From: Bacillota bacterium
GTDB lineage: Bacteria > Bacillota > Clostridia > Oscillospirales > Ruminococcaceae
DNA: 64,000 nt
Assembly: GCA_023431215.1 (NCBI GenBank)
Contig: JAEYXR010000052.1
Coordinates: 12,282 to 76,281, forward strand
Reading direction: 5' to 3'
Shown: piece by piece, positions 1 to 7,788 of the stretch
How the letters are laid out: each line of letters opens with the position of its first letter
Numbering within the stretch: position 1 is the stretch's first letter
Position numbers and translations under genes: made by a program
The notes under the pieces: generated by a model
Seen by the model: only the letters and a program-made list of their open reading frames with translations
Database searches by the model: none
What the model was told of the DNA's origin: nothing

Positions 1-31
1 CGCAGCTCTCGGCATAGAGCTACTAATTTAA
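1..31 (+). CDS. C-terminal tail of the upstream gene, probably spoIIIAG (partial)
   Basis: The first bases read in one frame as the last nine codons of a protein (Ala-Ala-Leu-Gly-Ile-Glu-Leu-Leu-Ile) and a TAA at 29-31. Only position is available as evidence: in spore formers spoIIIAG lies directly before spoIIIAH, and SpoIIIAG ends in a short segment of this kind. The tail is too short to prove the assignment. Confidence 0.35.
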   Translation, partial: AALGIELLI

Positions 32-65
32 TAAAATCGGTATAATTATGGGAGGTAATTTTAGA

Positions 66-599
66 ATGAAGATGAATATGATTTTAAGCAAACGCCATAT
101 TATCTTATCAGCGCTAATTCTGGCACTTAGCATTGCAGTATACCTTAATTGGGAGTATGTAAAGACCAATAATGATTTTACAGATACCGATAAGGTTGCA
201 GTCAGCGGAGAAGTAGCAGGTGAGGGCGCAGAAGAAACAGCAGCCTATGGAGAAGCATATTTTGCAGAGGCCAAGCTAAGCCGTACAAAGTCAAGGGATG
301 AAGCAATTGAAGCCATGAAATACATGCTTGCCGATGCATCTTTAACCTCTGAACAAATGGCAGAGCTTACTGCCCAGGCAGCAACCATTGCCAAGAGCAT
401 TGAAACCGAAGGCAAGATTGAGAACCTTGTTAAGGCGCATGGATTTGCCGATTGCATGGTATATCTGGAAGAAGATAAAATTGATGTATTGGTAAAATGC
501 GATGAAATGACCGACAGTGAAGCTGCCCAGATTAAAGATGTCATTCTTGGAGAGGTAGACCTGCCCTCTGAAAATATTTCTATTATAGAAATCAAATAA
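66..599 (+). CDS. spoIIIAH: Stage III sporulation protein AH
   Basis: SpoIIIAH is the mother-cell membrane protein that binds SpoIIQ across the intermembrane space to form the channel linking mother cell and forespore. The 177-residue product has one N-terminal membrane segment (about residues 10-27), a charged linker, and a C-terminal ring-building-motif-like domain rich in Ala and Glu with the late pattern of Glu-Gly-Lys-Ile and Val-Lys-Cys typical of the family. The start is ATG 66 because a GGAGGT at 51-56 sits nine bases before it; an ATG at 48 has no ribosome site. It is followed by a strong hairpin, so it closes the spoIIIA operon. The neighbours asp23 and nusB match the usual Firmicutes order. 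Confidence 0.88.
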   Translation: MKMNMILSKRHIILSALILALSIAVYLNWEYVKTNNDFTDTDKVAVSGEVAGEGAEETAAYGEAYFAEAKLSRTKSRDEAIEAMKYMLADASLTSEQMAELTAQAATIAKSIETEGKIENLVKAHGFADCMVYLEEDKIDVLVKCDEMTDSEAAQIKDVILGEVDLPSENISIIEIK

Positions 600-622
600 T
601 GGTTGTTTCGCTGCAAAAACGT

Positions 623-665
623 GGTATAATAACTGCATAGCAGTTATTATACCATTTTGCATTTT
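623..665 (+). terminator. Intrinsic terminator after spoIIIAH
   Basis: A perfect 14-bp inverted repeat (623-636 and 640-653, loop ATA) is followed by a T-rich run to 665. It separates the spoIIIA operon from asp23. The 654-875 gap holds no gene, and I see no convincing promoter in it. Confidence 0.8.
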
Positions 666-875
666 TAGCAAGTGGAGTTGTTACAATTTTACCGTGTAAA
701 CATAGTAAAATCCGGTGACATGTTTTATGTGCACCGGTATATACAACACGGCAATCTGTCTATATGCGCATAAACTTTATGCATTAACAGTTTGGCGTGT
801 TTAACGCTTAACGTTTTTTACCTGTATGTAGAAATGCATGGTTTTACAAACAATTACTTCTGGGAGGTCTTCAAT

Positions 876-1247
876 ATGCAGGAAAATCAAATGAATCAAA
901 GATTTGGCGGAAGCCTTAAAATCTCTCATGATGTGGTAGCATCTATTGCAGAGTATGCAGTCACCGAAATAGAAGGGGTTGCATCTTTGGCACCGGTTGT
1001 TGCAACCAACTTAAGCTGGTTTTTAGAGAAGCAAACAGTAAAGCCTATTTCTATTCAGCTTAATGAGGGTGTGGCCAGCATTGATATCCGAATTTATGTC
1101 AACAACGGTGTGAAAATTCCGGAGCTTGCCAAAAAATTGCAATTGGCAGTAAAAGAGTCTGTTCAGAACATGACCGGTATCATTGTTTCTAAAGTGAACC
1201 TTCACATCGCAGGAGTGGCCTTTGCTGAAGAGACTGCGGCTATTTAA
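876..1247 (+). CDS. Asp23/Gls24 family envelope-stress protein
   Basis: The 123-residue protein has the Asp23 signature: an N-terminal 'KISHDVVASIAEYAVTEIEGV' type region, then an internal 'ISIQLNEGVASIDIRIYVNNGVKIPELAKKLQ' type beta-alpha segment, ending in 'VSKVNLHIAGVAF'. Family members (YqhY in Bacillus) are soluble or membrane-associated proteins tied to envelope and fatty-acid homeostasis. YqhY sits before nusB, as here. The start is ATG 876, eight bases after GGGAGGT at 862-868; a longer upstream extension has no ribosome site. It is flanked by terminators and probably transcribed alone. Confidence 0.85.
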   Translation: MQENQMNQRFGGSLKISHDVVASIAEYAVTEIEGVASLAPVVATNLSWFLEKQTVKPISIQLNEGVASIDIRIYVNNGVKIPELAKKLQLAVKESVQNMTGIIVSKVNLHIAGVAFAEETAAI

Positions 1248-1251
1248 AAAC

Positions 1252-1289
1252 AACAAACCCTCCTTGAGACACAGGGGGGTATTTGTTTT
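1252..1289 (+). terminator. Probable intrinsic terminator after asp23
   Basis: An imperfect hairpin pairs AACAAACCCTCC (1252-1263) with a GGGGGG-TATTTGTT segment (1274-1287) and runs into TTTTG. The stem has a mismatch, so termination may be partial. Confidence 0.55.
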
Positions 1290-1334
1290 GTCAGAAATAA
1301 AATTATTAAGTATTTACCACCTTTGGAGGAACCT

Positions 1335-1742
1335 ATGACCAGAAGAGATGCCCGTGAGCAAGCATTTATGCTTATTTTTGAAATGATTTTTCATGATGAT
1401 CCGGTAGAAGATATTATCCGAGATGCCACTTTGTGCCGTGATCTTATTGTTGATGATTATGCGACTGCCGTAGCTTGTGCAGTACGCAATAACCGTGAGG
1501 CTATTGATGCTACCATTGAAGCCTTCTCTTCAAAATGGAAGTTAAGCCGTATACCAAAGGTTACAGTTTCCATCTTGCGACTGGCGGTGTGCGAGATGAA
1601 TTATATGGAGGGCATACCGGTGGGCGCAGCTATTAACGAGGCTGTTGAACTGGCCAAAAAATATGGTGGCGAAGAGGATGCCTCTTTTGTCAACGGAGTT
1701 TTGGGCGGTATTGCACGCAGTGCCGGAGGCGAGGCAAAATGA
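1335..1742 (+). CDS. nusB: Transcription antitermination protein NusB
   Basis: NusB binds boxA RNA with NusE (ribosomal protein S10) in rRNA antitermination. The 135-residue protein opens with the family hallmark TRRDAREQAFMLIFE and contains the conserved 'WKLSRIPKVTVSILRLAVCEM' helix and 'NEAVELAKKYGGEEDASFVNGVLG' C-terminal segment. The start is ATG 1335, five bases after GGAGG; a TTG at 1323 upstream would overlap that ribosome site. Its stop overlaps the next gene's ATG (ATGA at 1739), so the two are translationally coupled. Confidence 0.93.
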   Translation: MTRRDAREQAFMLIFEMIFHDDPVEDIIRDATLCRDLIVDDYATAVACAVRNNREAIDATIEAFSSKWKLSRIPKVTVSILRLAVCEMNYMEGIPVGAAINEAVELAKKYGGEEDASFVNGVLGGIARSAGGEAK

Positions 1743-2674
1743 AGACCTATTTGGGTCTTGATACCAGCAATTATACAACTTCAGCCGCATATTATTGTCC
1801 CGAGAGCAACACCCTGTGCCAAAACAAAAAACTGCTTCCGGTTAAAGAGGGAGAGTTGGGATTGCGGCAGAGTGATGCTCTTTTTCATCATGTGCGTCAG
1901 TTGTCACCCATCATACAAGACCTATGGAATAATAACCAAGGAGAAATTGCTGCTGTTTGTGTATCGGACAAGCCGCGCAATGTCGAGGGTTCTTATATGC
2001 CTTGTTTTTTGGCAGGTAAGCTGGTGGCAGAGGCGGCTGGGACACTGATGCATGTTCCTGTTTATTATGTGTCTCATCAGGAAGGGCATATCATGGCTGC
2101 CTTATATTCAGCAGAAAAGCTGGAATACAGGCATCAGGAGTTTCTTGCTTTTCATGTATCTGGCGGCACTTTTGAGGTGTTGCATGTACGTCCGTCAACA
2201 GAACGCATTATTGAAGCTACTATTTTGGCACATACGTTAGATATTAGCGCAGGACAGCTCATTGATCGTGTAGGCCAGCTGCTTGGGTTGGGTTTTCCTG
2301 CAGGGCCTGCACTGGAAAAGCTTGCAGCACAAGGCAAATGCATTCAAAGGAGAAAGCCTGTTTTAAAGAACGGCTGCTGTTGTCTCTCTGGTTTTGAGAA
2401 TATAGCAATGCGACTAAAAGAACAGGGGTGTACATCGGAAGATATTTGCCGTACTGTTTTAGAGCATATAGCACAGGTGCTTATTGCAATGACCGACTAT
2501 GCTCTACAGACAGCGGGTAATTTACCGCTGGTGTATTCCGGAGGGGTAATGGCCAATACCTATCTGAAAGAACAATTGGCACATCAGTATCAATGTGCAT
2601 TTGCAGAGCCGGTTTACTCCGCTGATAATGCGTGCGGAACCGCATTGTTGGGATGGCTTTTGGATAATCGGTAA
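1739..2674 (+). CDS. TsaD/Kae1-like (peptidase M22 family) paralog
   Basis: This 311-residue protein belongs to the ASKHA-fold TsaD/Kae1/YgjD family, whose main member makes the threonylcarbamoyl modification of tRNA. Visible are the N-terminal nucleotide-binding strand 'YLGLDTSNYTTS', a metal-type H-x-x-x-H motif in 'SHQEGH', 'HVSGGTFEVL' and the C-terminal 'YSGGVMANTYLKEQL'. Compared with full TsaD (about 335-345 residues) it is shorter and divergent. Clostridia often carry such a second copy beside nusB-xseA, so it is better treated as a paralog of unknown substrate than as TsaD itself. It overlaps nusB by four bases and is followed closely by xseA. Confidence 0.75.
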   Translation: MKTYLGLDTSNYTTSAAYYCPESNTLCQNKKLLPVKEGELGLRQSDALFHHVRQLSPIIQDLWNNNQGEIAAVCVSDKPRNVEGSYMPCFLAGKLVAEAAGTLMHVPVYYVSHQEGHIMAALYSAEKLEYRHQEFLAFHVSGGTFEVLHVRPSTERIIEATILAHTLDISAGQLIDRVGQLLGLGFPAGPALEKLAAQGKCIQRRKPVLKNGCCCLSGFENIAMRLKEQGCTSEDICRTVLEHIAQVLIAMTDYALQTAGNLPLVYSGGVMANTYLKEQLAHQYQCAFAEPVYSADNACGTALLGWLLDNR

Positions 2675-2682
2675 AAAGTATC

Positions 2683-3936
2683 ATGAAAGCAGGTGAGATG
2701 GTGGCAGGAGGATATCAGACAATTGTAACAGCATCTCAGCTATGTCGTTATGTAAAAGCACTATTAGAGGAGCAAAAAAACCTTTCCGACCTTATGGTGA
2801 AAGGTGAACTCAGCAACGTTTCATATCGTTCTTCGTTAGGGCATTTGTACTTTTCACTGCGGGATGGGGAAGCAGTAATTCGTTGTGTTATGTTTAGCAG
2901 ATATGCCTCTGCATTACAGCAGTTGCCACAAGAAGGATGCCTTGCTGTGGTTCGCGGAAATGTTTCGTTTTATGAAAGAGACGGCTCTGTTCAAATAATT
3001 GCATATGATTTACAAGAGCTTGGGGATACCGGAAAAGCGCAAAAAAATTTAGAAGATTTAAAAAAGCAGTTGATATCCGAAGGCTTGTTCAGTCAATCTC
3101 ATAAAAGACCGATACCACAAAACCCTCGGGCGGTTGCTGTCATCACTTCTCCCGACGGTGCTGCACTACACGATATTACGCAAACCTTTGCTGCCAGAAA
3201 TCCATTGGTAAAGCTGATTGTCTATCCTGCGGTGATGCAGGGATTGCAGGCACCGTCATCTATCATCAAAGCGTTGGAAACTGCAAGCGAAGAGGGAAAC
3301 TGTCAGTCTGTCATTATTGCACGGGGCGGCGGCTCCAGCGAGGATTTATCTGCTTTTAATCAGGAAGCACTGGTAAGAGCAGCATATGCCTGCCCCATGC
3401 CCCTAATTTCGGCAGTGGGACATGAGGTGGACTTCACCTTGTTGGATTACGCAGCAGATGCCAGAGCATCAACACCAACAGGAGCATGCCTGCTGGCTAC
3501 ACAGGACTTTAGCATATTGCGGCGCAAGATACAAGAATATCCGGCGACCTTATACCGCCTATTAACTGTAAAGTTAAATAGCTTAACAGAAGAAAATCGT
3601 AGATTATGCAGACTTCTGGAAGCAAAAAGTCCTGGGGATAAGCTGAAAAAAAATAGACAAAGACTGGAATATTTGTTAAAATTATTGGTAGATGCGCAAT
3701 ATGCAAAAATTCGAGATTTGGAGCGGCAAAATCACCTTGCCTTAACCCGTTTGGAGCTGTTAAATCCTGCGGCTTTGATGCTGCGCGGGTATTCCATTAC
3801 ACAAAAAGACAGACAGGTCATTACTTCTGTTAAGCAGCTAAGTGTTGGTGACCAGATGATAACCCTGGTGGAGGATGGCAGCATAGAATCCACTGTAGTA
3901 GAGATAAAGAAGAAAGGCGCCAATCAGTATGAATGA
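2683..3936 (+). CDS. xseA: Exodeoxyribonuclease VII large subunit
   Basis: XseA with XseB forms exonuclease VII, which degrades single-stranded DNA from both ends. The 417-residue length fits. An N-terminal OB fold is visible ('LMVKGELSNVSYRSSLGHLYFSLRD'), then the catalytic domain with 'RAVAVITSPDGAALHDI', 'IIARGGGSSEDLSAFN' and 'SAVGHEVDFTLLDYAADARASTPTGA', then a long coiled-coil C-terminus. ATG 2683 has little ribosome site. ATG 2698 follows AGGTGAG closely and is an alternative. The gene overlaps xseB by eight bases. Confidence 0.95.
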   Translation: MKAGEMVAGGYQTIVTASQLCRYVKALLEEQKNLSDLMVKGELSNVSYRSSLGHLYFSLRDGEAVIRCVMFSRYASALQQLPQEGCLAVVRGNVSFYERDGSVQIIAYDLQELGDTGKAQKNLEDLKKQLISEGLFSQSHKRPIPQNPRAVAVITSPDGAALHDITQTFAARNPLVKLIVYPAVMQGLQAPSSIIKALETASEEGNCQSVIIARGGGSSEDLSAFNQEALVRAAYACPMPLISAVGHEVDFTLLDYAADARASTPTGACLLATQDFSILRRKIQEYPATLYRLLTVKLNSLTEENRRLCRLLEAKSPGDKLKKNRQRLEYLLKLLVDAQYAKIRDLERQNHLALTRLELLNPAALMLRGYSITQKDRQVITSVKQLSVGDQMITLVEDGSIESTVVEIKKKGANQYE

Positions 3937-4135
3937 TTATAAAAGCGTTGAGGCCAAGCTTTCCCGCTTAGAAGATATTATTTCTGTTCTGGAAAACCCC
4001 GATACAGCATTGGAAGATTCTCTTAGTTTGTTTGAAGAAGGTATTAAACTATCGGCGGAATGTAAGGATCAGCTGGAACAGGCAAGACAAATTGTTGAGG
4101 TGCGAAAACCAGGAGCAAATACGAACATGGGGTAG
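3929..4135 (+). CDS. xseB: Exodeoxyribonuclease VII small subunit
   Basis: A 68-residue helical protein with the family pattern 'SVEAKLSRLEDIISVLENPDTALEDSLSLFEEGIKLSAECKDQLEQA'. Several copies of XseB wrap the XseA coiled coil. Its ATG lies inside the end of xseA, giving coupled translation, and it is followed within eight bases by ispA. Confidence 0.93.
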   Translation: MNDYKSVEAKLSRLEDIISVLENPDTALEDSLSLFEEGIKLSAECKDQLEQARQIVEVRKPGANTNMG

Positions 4136-4142
4136 TTTAAAA

Positions 4143-5027
4143 ATGACTGAATATAAAAAGAAGTTTGAATGCTATTATGAAATGATAGAGCAGGCAATTG
4201 ATGAAGTGTTGCCCATAAGCGACGTTCCATTCCGTACGGTGTTGGAAGCAATGAACTATAGCCTTGCCGGTGGCGGTAAACGGATACGTGCAGTAATGAT
4301 TCTGGCTTTTCACGAATTATGCGGCGGTAACCCAAAGGATGTATTGCCTTTTGCATGCGCTATAGAGATGATTCACGCATATTCTCTTATTCATGATGAT
4401 TTGCCCTGTATGGATGATGATGTAATGCGCAGAGGAAAACCCTCCTGCCATGTTCAGTTTGGGGAAGCAATGGCATTGCTGGCAGGAGACGGCCTGCTTA
4501 CCCACGCGTTTTCTACGGCTTTGGGAGCTAATATTGCACCAGAGCGTATACTGCGTGCGGTTAGAGAAATGTCTGTTGCTGCCGGTGCTGAAGGAATGCT
4601 TGGCGGCCAAATAATTGATATTGAAAATGAAGGTAAGGAATTGGAACCTGACCTGCTAAATACACTGCACCTGATGAAAACCGGTGCTTTAATTCGTGTA
4701 AGTGCCAAGATAGGCTGCATTACCGCCGGTGCTGACGAGGAAGTCATTCAAAAAGCAGATTGTTTTGCACGTTGTGTTGGACTGGCATTTCAGATTGTTG
4801 ATGACATTTTGGATGTTACCTCCACCCCGGATAAACTGGGCAAACCTATTGGCAGCGACAAAGAAAACCAAAAAACTACTTTTGCTACCCTTTATGGTGT
4901 CCATCGCTCCAGAGAGATTGTAGGCGAACTGCAAGCTGAAGCTTGCAATGCCATATCGGGGACGGTGCTGGATCAAAATTCTTTTTTGCGGCAGCTAGCT
5001 CAGGCATTAACCGACCGGAAATCTTAA
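4143..5027 (+). CDS. ispA: Farnesyl/geranylgeranyl diphosphate synthase
   Basis: A short-chain trans-prenyl diphosphate synthase that condenses isopentenyl diphosphate with allylic diphosphates. The 294-residue protein carries both aspartate-rich motifs, 'DDLPCMDDD' (first) and 'QIVDDILDV' (second), with 'GGGKRIRAVM' near the N-terminus for diphosphate binding. The start is ATG 4143. The frame stays open upstream through xseB, but those 37 codons do not resemble the family. The xseA-xseB-ispA-tlyA order is standard for Firmicutes; dxs, often next, is absent here. Confidence 0.93.
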   Translation: MTEYKKKFECYYEMIEQAIDEVLPISDVPFRTVLEAMNYSLAGGGKRIRAVMILAFHELCGGNPKDVLPFACAIEMIHAYSLIHDDLPCMDDDVMRRGKPSCHVQFGEAMALLAGDGLLTHAFSTALGANIAPERILRAVREMSVAAGAEGMLGGQIIDIENEGKELEPDLLNTLHLMKTGALIRVSAKIGCITAGADEEVIQKADCFARCVGLAFQIVDDILDVTSTPDKLGKPIGSDKENQKTTFATLYGVHRSREIVGELQAEACNAISGTVLDQNSFLRQLAQALTDRKS

Positions 5028-5044
5028 ACAGGGAGAACTGCTTC

Positions 5045-5551
5045 ATGAATAATTTTGGCTGCATGATTATAAGCAATCACATTATCAATGTAGGCTTTGT
5101 AGCTTGGGCCTCTGCTCAAATGATAAAAACTCTTCTTACCTTTCTCAAATTTAAAGAATTTCGTGCTGAAAGACTGGTTGGTGCAGGCGGGATGCCAAGC
5201 TCCCACTCTGCACTGGTTTGCTCCCTCACTGTAGCAATAGCCCAAAGCGAAGGTTATGGGTCTCCACTTTTTGCCCTTTCTTTGTTTTTTGCAACAATTG
5301 TAATGTACGATGCCATGGGTGTTCGCAGGGCTGCGGGGGAGCAGGCAAAGGTGCTGAATAAGATGATGTTCAGTTTTAAAGACATCAGCAAAATTTTTCA
5401 GTTTTTAGATGAAGAGATAGACGAAGAACTGGAAGCAAATACTGAAAATATTACAAAGCACAAAGAATTGAAAGAATTTTTGGGACATACCCCTTTAGAA
5501 GTGCTTGGCGGAGCATTGCTGGGTGTGCTGGTAGCTTCCATCATGCAATAA
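5045..5551 (+). CDS. Divergent PAP2 family (DUF212) membrane protein
   Basis: A 168-residue protein resembling the acid-phosphatase/vanadium-haloperoxidase-related family. It shows 'AWASAQMIKTLLTF', the conserved 'GAGGMPSSHSALVCSLTVAIA', 'MYDAMGVRRAAGEQAKVLN' and 'LKEFLGHTPLEVLGGALLGVLVA'. SSH and MGVRRAAG correspond to the reduced phosphatase motifs of the family. Several membrane helices are evident. The start is ATG 5045, behind AGGGAGAA. Neighbouring isoprenoid genes suggest polyprenyl-phosphate metabolism, but that is inference. Confidence 0.82.
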   Translation: MNNFGCMIISNHIINVGFVAWASAQMIKTLLTFLKFKEFRAERLVGAGGMPSSHSALVCSLTVAIAQSEGYGSPLFALSLFFATIVMYDAMGVRRAAGEQAKVLNKMMFSFKDISKIFQFLDEEIDEELEANTENITKHKELKEFLGHTPLEVLGGALLGVLVASIMQ

Positions 5552-5578
5552 TATATAAATCAAGGAGCAACTTATATT

Positions 5579-6382
5579 GTGAAAAAACGACTGGATGCTG
5601 CAGTAGTGGACTTAGGTTTAATTTCAGGCAGGGATAAAGCCAAAGGTATCATTATGGCGGGACAGGTTTATGTAAACAATCAAAAAGCAGATAAACCCGG
5701 ACAAATGGTAGATGACTCTGATGAAATACAAGTCAGGGGAGAAACCCTGCGTTATGTCAGCCGCGGCGGGCTGAAATTAGAAAAGTCAATGAATACTTTT
5801 GGACTTTCTCTGGATGGCTTGATTTGTGCTGACATTGGCGCTTCAACAGGTGGATTTACTGATTGTATGCTGCAAAATGGTGCAGCAAGGGTGTATGCCA
5901 TTGATGTAGGCTATGGACAACTGGCATGGAAACTAAGGTGTGACGACCGTGTGGTTAATTTGGAGCGTACCAACATCCGGTATGTAACCAAAGAACAGAT
6001 TCCTGATCCGTTAGACTTTATTTCTATTGATGTGTCCTTTATTTCCCTTTCTTTGGTGCTGCCGGTGGCCTATGACCTATTAAAAGACAATTGTAAAGTT
6101 ACTTGCCTTGTCAAGCCTCAATTTGAGGCAGGACGTGAAAATGTAGGAAAAAAAGGTGTTGTTCGAGATCCTGCCATACACAAAATGGTAATATCTAAAG
6201 TGTTAGAAGCTGCAGCACAAATTGGCTTTTCTGCCAAGGGGCTCACATATTCTCCGGTAAAGGGACCGGAGGGAAATATTGAGTATTTGCTACTTTTGGA
6301 AAAATCAAACGATGTTTCTTGTATAACAGCAGATGATGCAGATAAGGTTGTAGCACTATCCCACGGTGAGCTGGATCAATAA
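5579..6382 (+). CDS. tlyA: TlyA family rRNA 2'-O-methyltransferase
   Basis: A 267-residue protein with an N-terminal S4 RNA-binding domain (residues 1-60, 'KKRLDAAVVDLGLISGRDKAK') and an FtsJ-type SAM methyltransferase domain ('ADIGASTGGFTDCMLQNGA', 'VYAIDVGYGQLAW', 'DVSFISL', 'VKPQFEAGRENVGKKGVVRD'). Family members methylate ribosomal RNA; older names call them hemolysins. It starts with GTG 5579 after AAGGAG at 5562-5567. It lies between ispA and nadK, as is common. Confidence 0.93.
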   Translation: MKKRLDAAVVDLGLISGRDKAKGIIMAGQVYVNNQKADKPGQMVDDSDEIQVRGETLRYVSRGGLKLEKSMNTFGLSLDGLICADIGASTGGFTDCMLQNGAARVYAIDVGYGQLAWKLRCDDRVVNLERTNIRYVTKEQIPDPLDFISIDVSFISLSLVLPVAYDLLKDNCKVTCLVKPQFEAGRENVGKKGVVRDPAIHKMVISKVLEAAAQIGFSAKGLTYSPVKGPEGNIEYLLLLEKSNDVSCITADDADKVVALSHGELDQ

Positions 6383-6398
6383 TTAAGGAGATAGTACC

Positions 6399-7265
6399 AT
6401 GCGCATTTTGTTAGCGCCGAATTTTACGCGAGACAAAACTGCCGATATGCTGCCTAAAATATGCCATACATTGTATCACGCAGGTGTTTCTGTCGGCATG
6501 GTGCCCCGGGGCAGCACAAAGGAGCATTCTTTGGAGCTTTGCAAGGGTGCTGAACCTGAAATTTATAGCAATATGGAAGAAGCAGTAGAGCAGTATGACT
6601 GCATACTTTCTGTGGGCGGAGACGGCACCATGATTCATAATGCTTATTACAGTGCCAAGTACAAAAAGCCCTTGGCAGGAGTAAATGCGGGTAAGCTTGG
6701 TTTTTTATGCCAGATAGAACCGGAAAACCTTACTGCAAGCTTAAAGCTTATTACAGATAAACGCTATCAGTGCGAAAAACGTATGGCCTTGCGAGCGAGT
6801 TTTAAAGGGCAGGAAATTCCTGCAATGGACTTTGCAATTAATGATATTGTGGTATCTAAAACACCCCAGAGCAATATTGTGGATTTTGAAATTTACTGTA
6901 ACGGAAAACTAATTGATCGCTACCGTGCAGACGGCATCATTTATTCCACCCCAACAGGTTGTACCGCCTATTCGCTTTCGGCCGGAGGTCCGCTGCTGGA
7001 TCCTGTGTTGGATGCTATTTTGGTGGTTCCGCTTTGCCCTCATTCCCTTGGAATACGTCCCATTGTTTTTTCGGCCAGTAACCAGCTTTCTATTCGCTGT
7101 CCTGACTCGCAGCTGATGCTGGTGGGCGATGGACAAAAGAAAGTCATGCTGGAGCCCGGTACATTAATTACCATTGAAAAATCACCATTGGAAGCAAAAT
7201 TCATTACGTTTAGAAACACTGAATTTTTTGAAATACTGACTGCTAAATTTAAACAGAGAGGATAA
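6399..7265 (+). CDS. nadK: NAD kinase
   Basis: Makes NADP from NAD with ATP or polyphosphate. The 288-residue protein has the diagnostic 'LSVGGDGTMIHNA' (GGDGT motif), 'GVNAGKLGFL' and 'DGIIYSTPTGCTAYSLSAGGPL' motifs. ATG 6399 follows AAGGAG with good spacing. It is packed tightly with tlyA and argR. Confidence 0.95.
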   Translation: MRILLAPNFTRDKTADMLPKICHTLYHAGVSVGMVPRGSTKEHSLELCKGAEPEIYSNMEEAVEQYDCILSVGGDGTMIHNAYYSAKYKKPLAGVNAGKLGFLCQIEPENLTASLKLITDKRYQCEKRMALRASFKGQEIPAMDFAINDIVVSKTPQSNIVDFEIYCNGKLIDRYRADGIIYSTPTGCTAYSLSAGGPLLDPVLDAILVVPLCPHSLGIRPIVFSASNQLSIRCPDSQLMLVGDGQKKVMLEPGTLITIEKSPLEAKFITFRNTEFFEILTAKFKQRG

Positions 7266-7270
7266 GGGAC

Positions 7271-7732
7271 ATGAAGTCGAAGCGGCATAGTAAGATCTTA
7301 GAGATTATTGACTCCCATATCATTACAACCCAGGAGGAATTGCAATCTTACCTGGAGGCCGAAGGTATTACTGCAACCCAAGCCACTATTTCCCGGGACA
7401 TAAAAGAACTGAGGTTAATTAAAACACTGTCACCCACAGGAAGCTATTATTATACGGTAACACCGGAAAAGACCTCCAATGAGCTTCCGGTAAATATCAA
7501 CTCAGTGTTTATGGAATCAATTCGCACAGTGGATTACGCTGGTAACTTTGTAGTAATTAAGTGCTATACCGGTATGGCCAACGCCGTATGCGCAACCATT
7601 GATACCGGCAGCTGGAATGGGCTGATTGGTTCCCTTGCGGGGGACGATACCATTTTTCTCCTTATGCGGAATGAGCATTGCGCTCAGGAGTTTTGTGTCT
7701 ATATTCGCGGCGTTGTAGAAAGCCGCCGATAA
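7271..7732 (+). CDS. argR: Arginine repressor ArgR/AhrC
   Basis: Arginine-responsive hexameric regulator. The 153-residue protein has the N-terminal winged helix ('KILEIIDSHIITTQEELQSYLEAEG', 'TQATISRDIKELRL') and the C-terminal oligomerisation and arginine-binding region with 'GTIAGDDTI'-like sequence, here 'GSLAGDDTIFLLMR'. It starts five bases after nadK and precedes recN, as in Bacillus (ahrC-recN). Confidence 0.94.
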   Translation: MKSKRHSKILEIIDSHIITTQEELQSYLEAEGITATQATISRDIKELRLIKTLSPTGSYYYTVTPEKTSNELPVNINSVFMESIRTVDYAGNFVVIKCYTGMANAVCATIDTGSWNGLIGSLAGDDTIFLLMRNEHCAQEFCVYIRGVVESRR

Positions 7733-7788
7733 ATAAGACTGCAACAGACGTAATTGTCGTTAGCATCAGTGCAGGATGGTGTTTGGAT

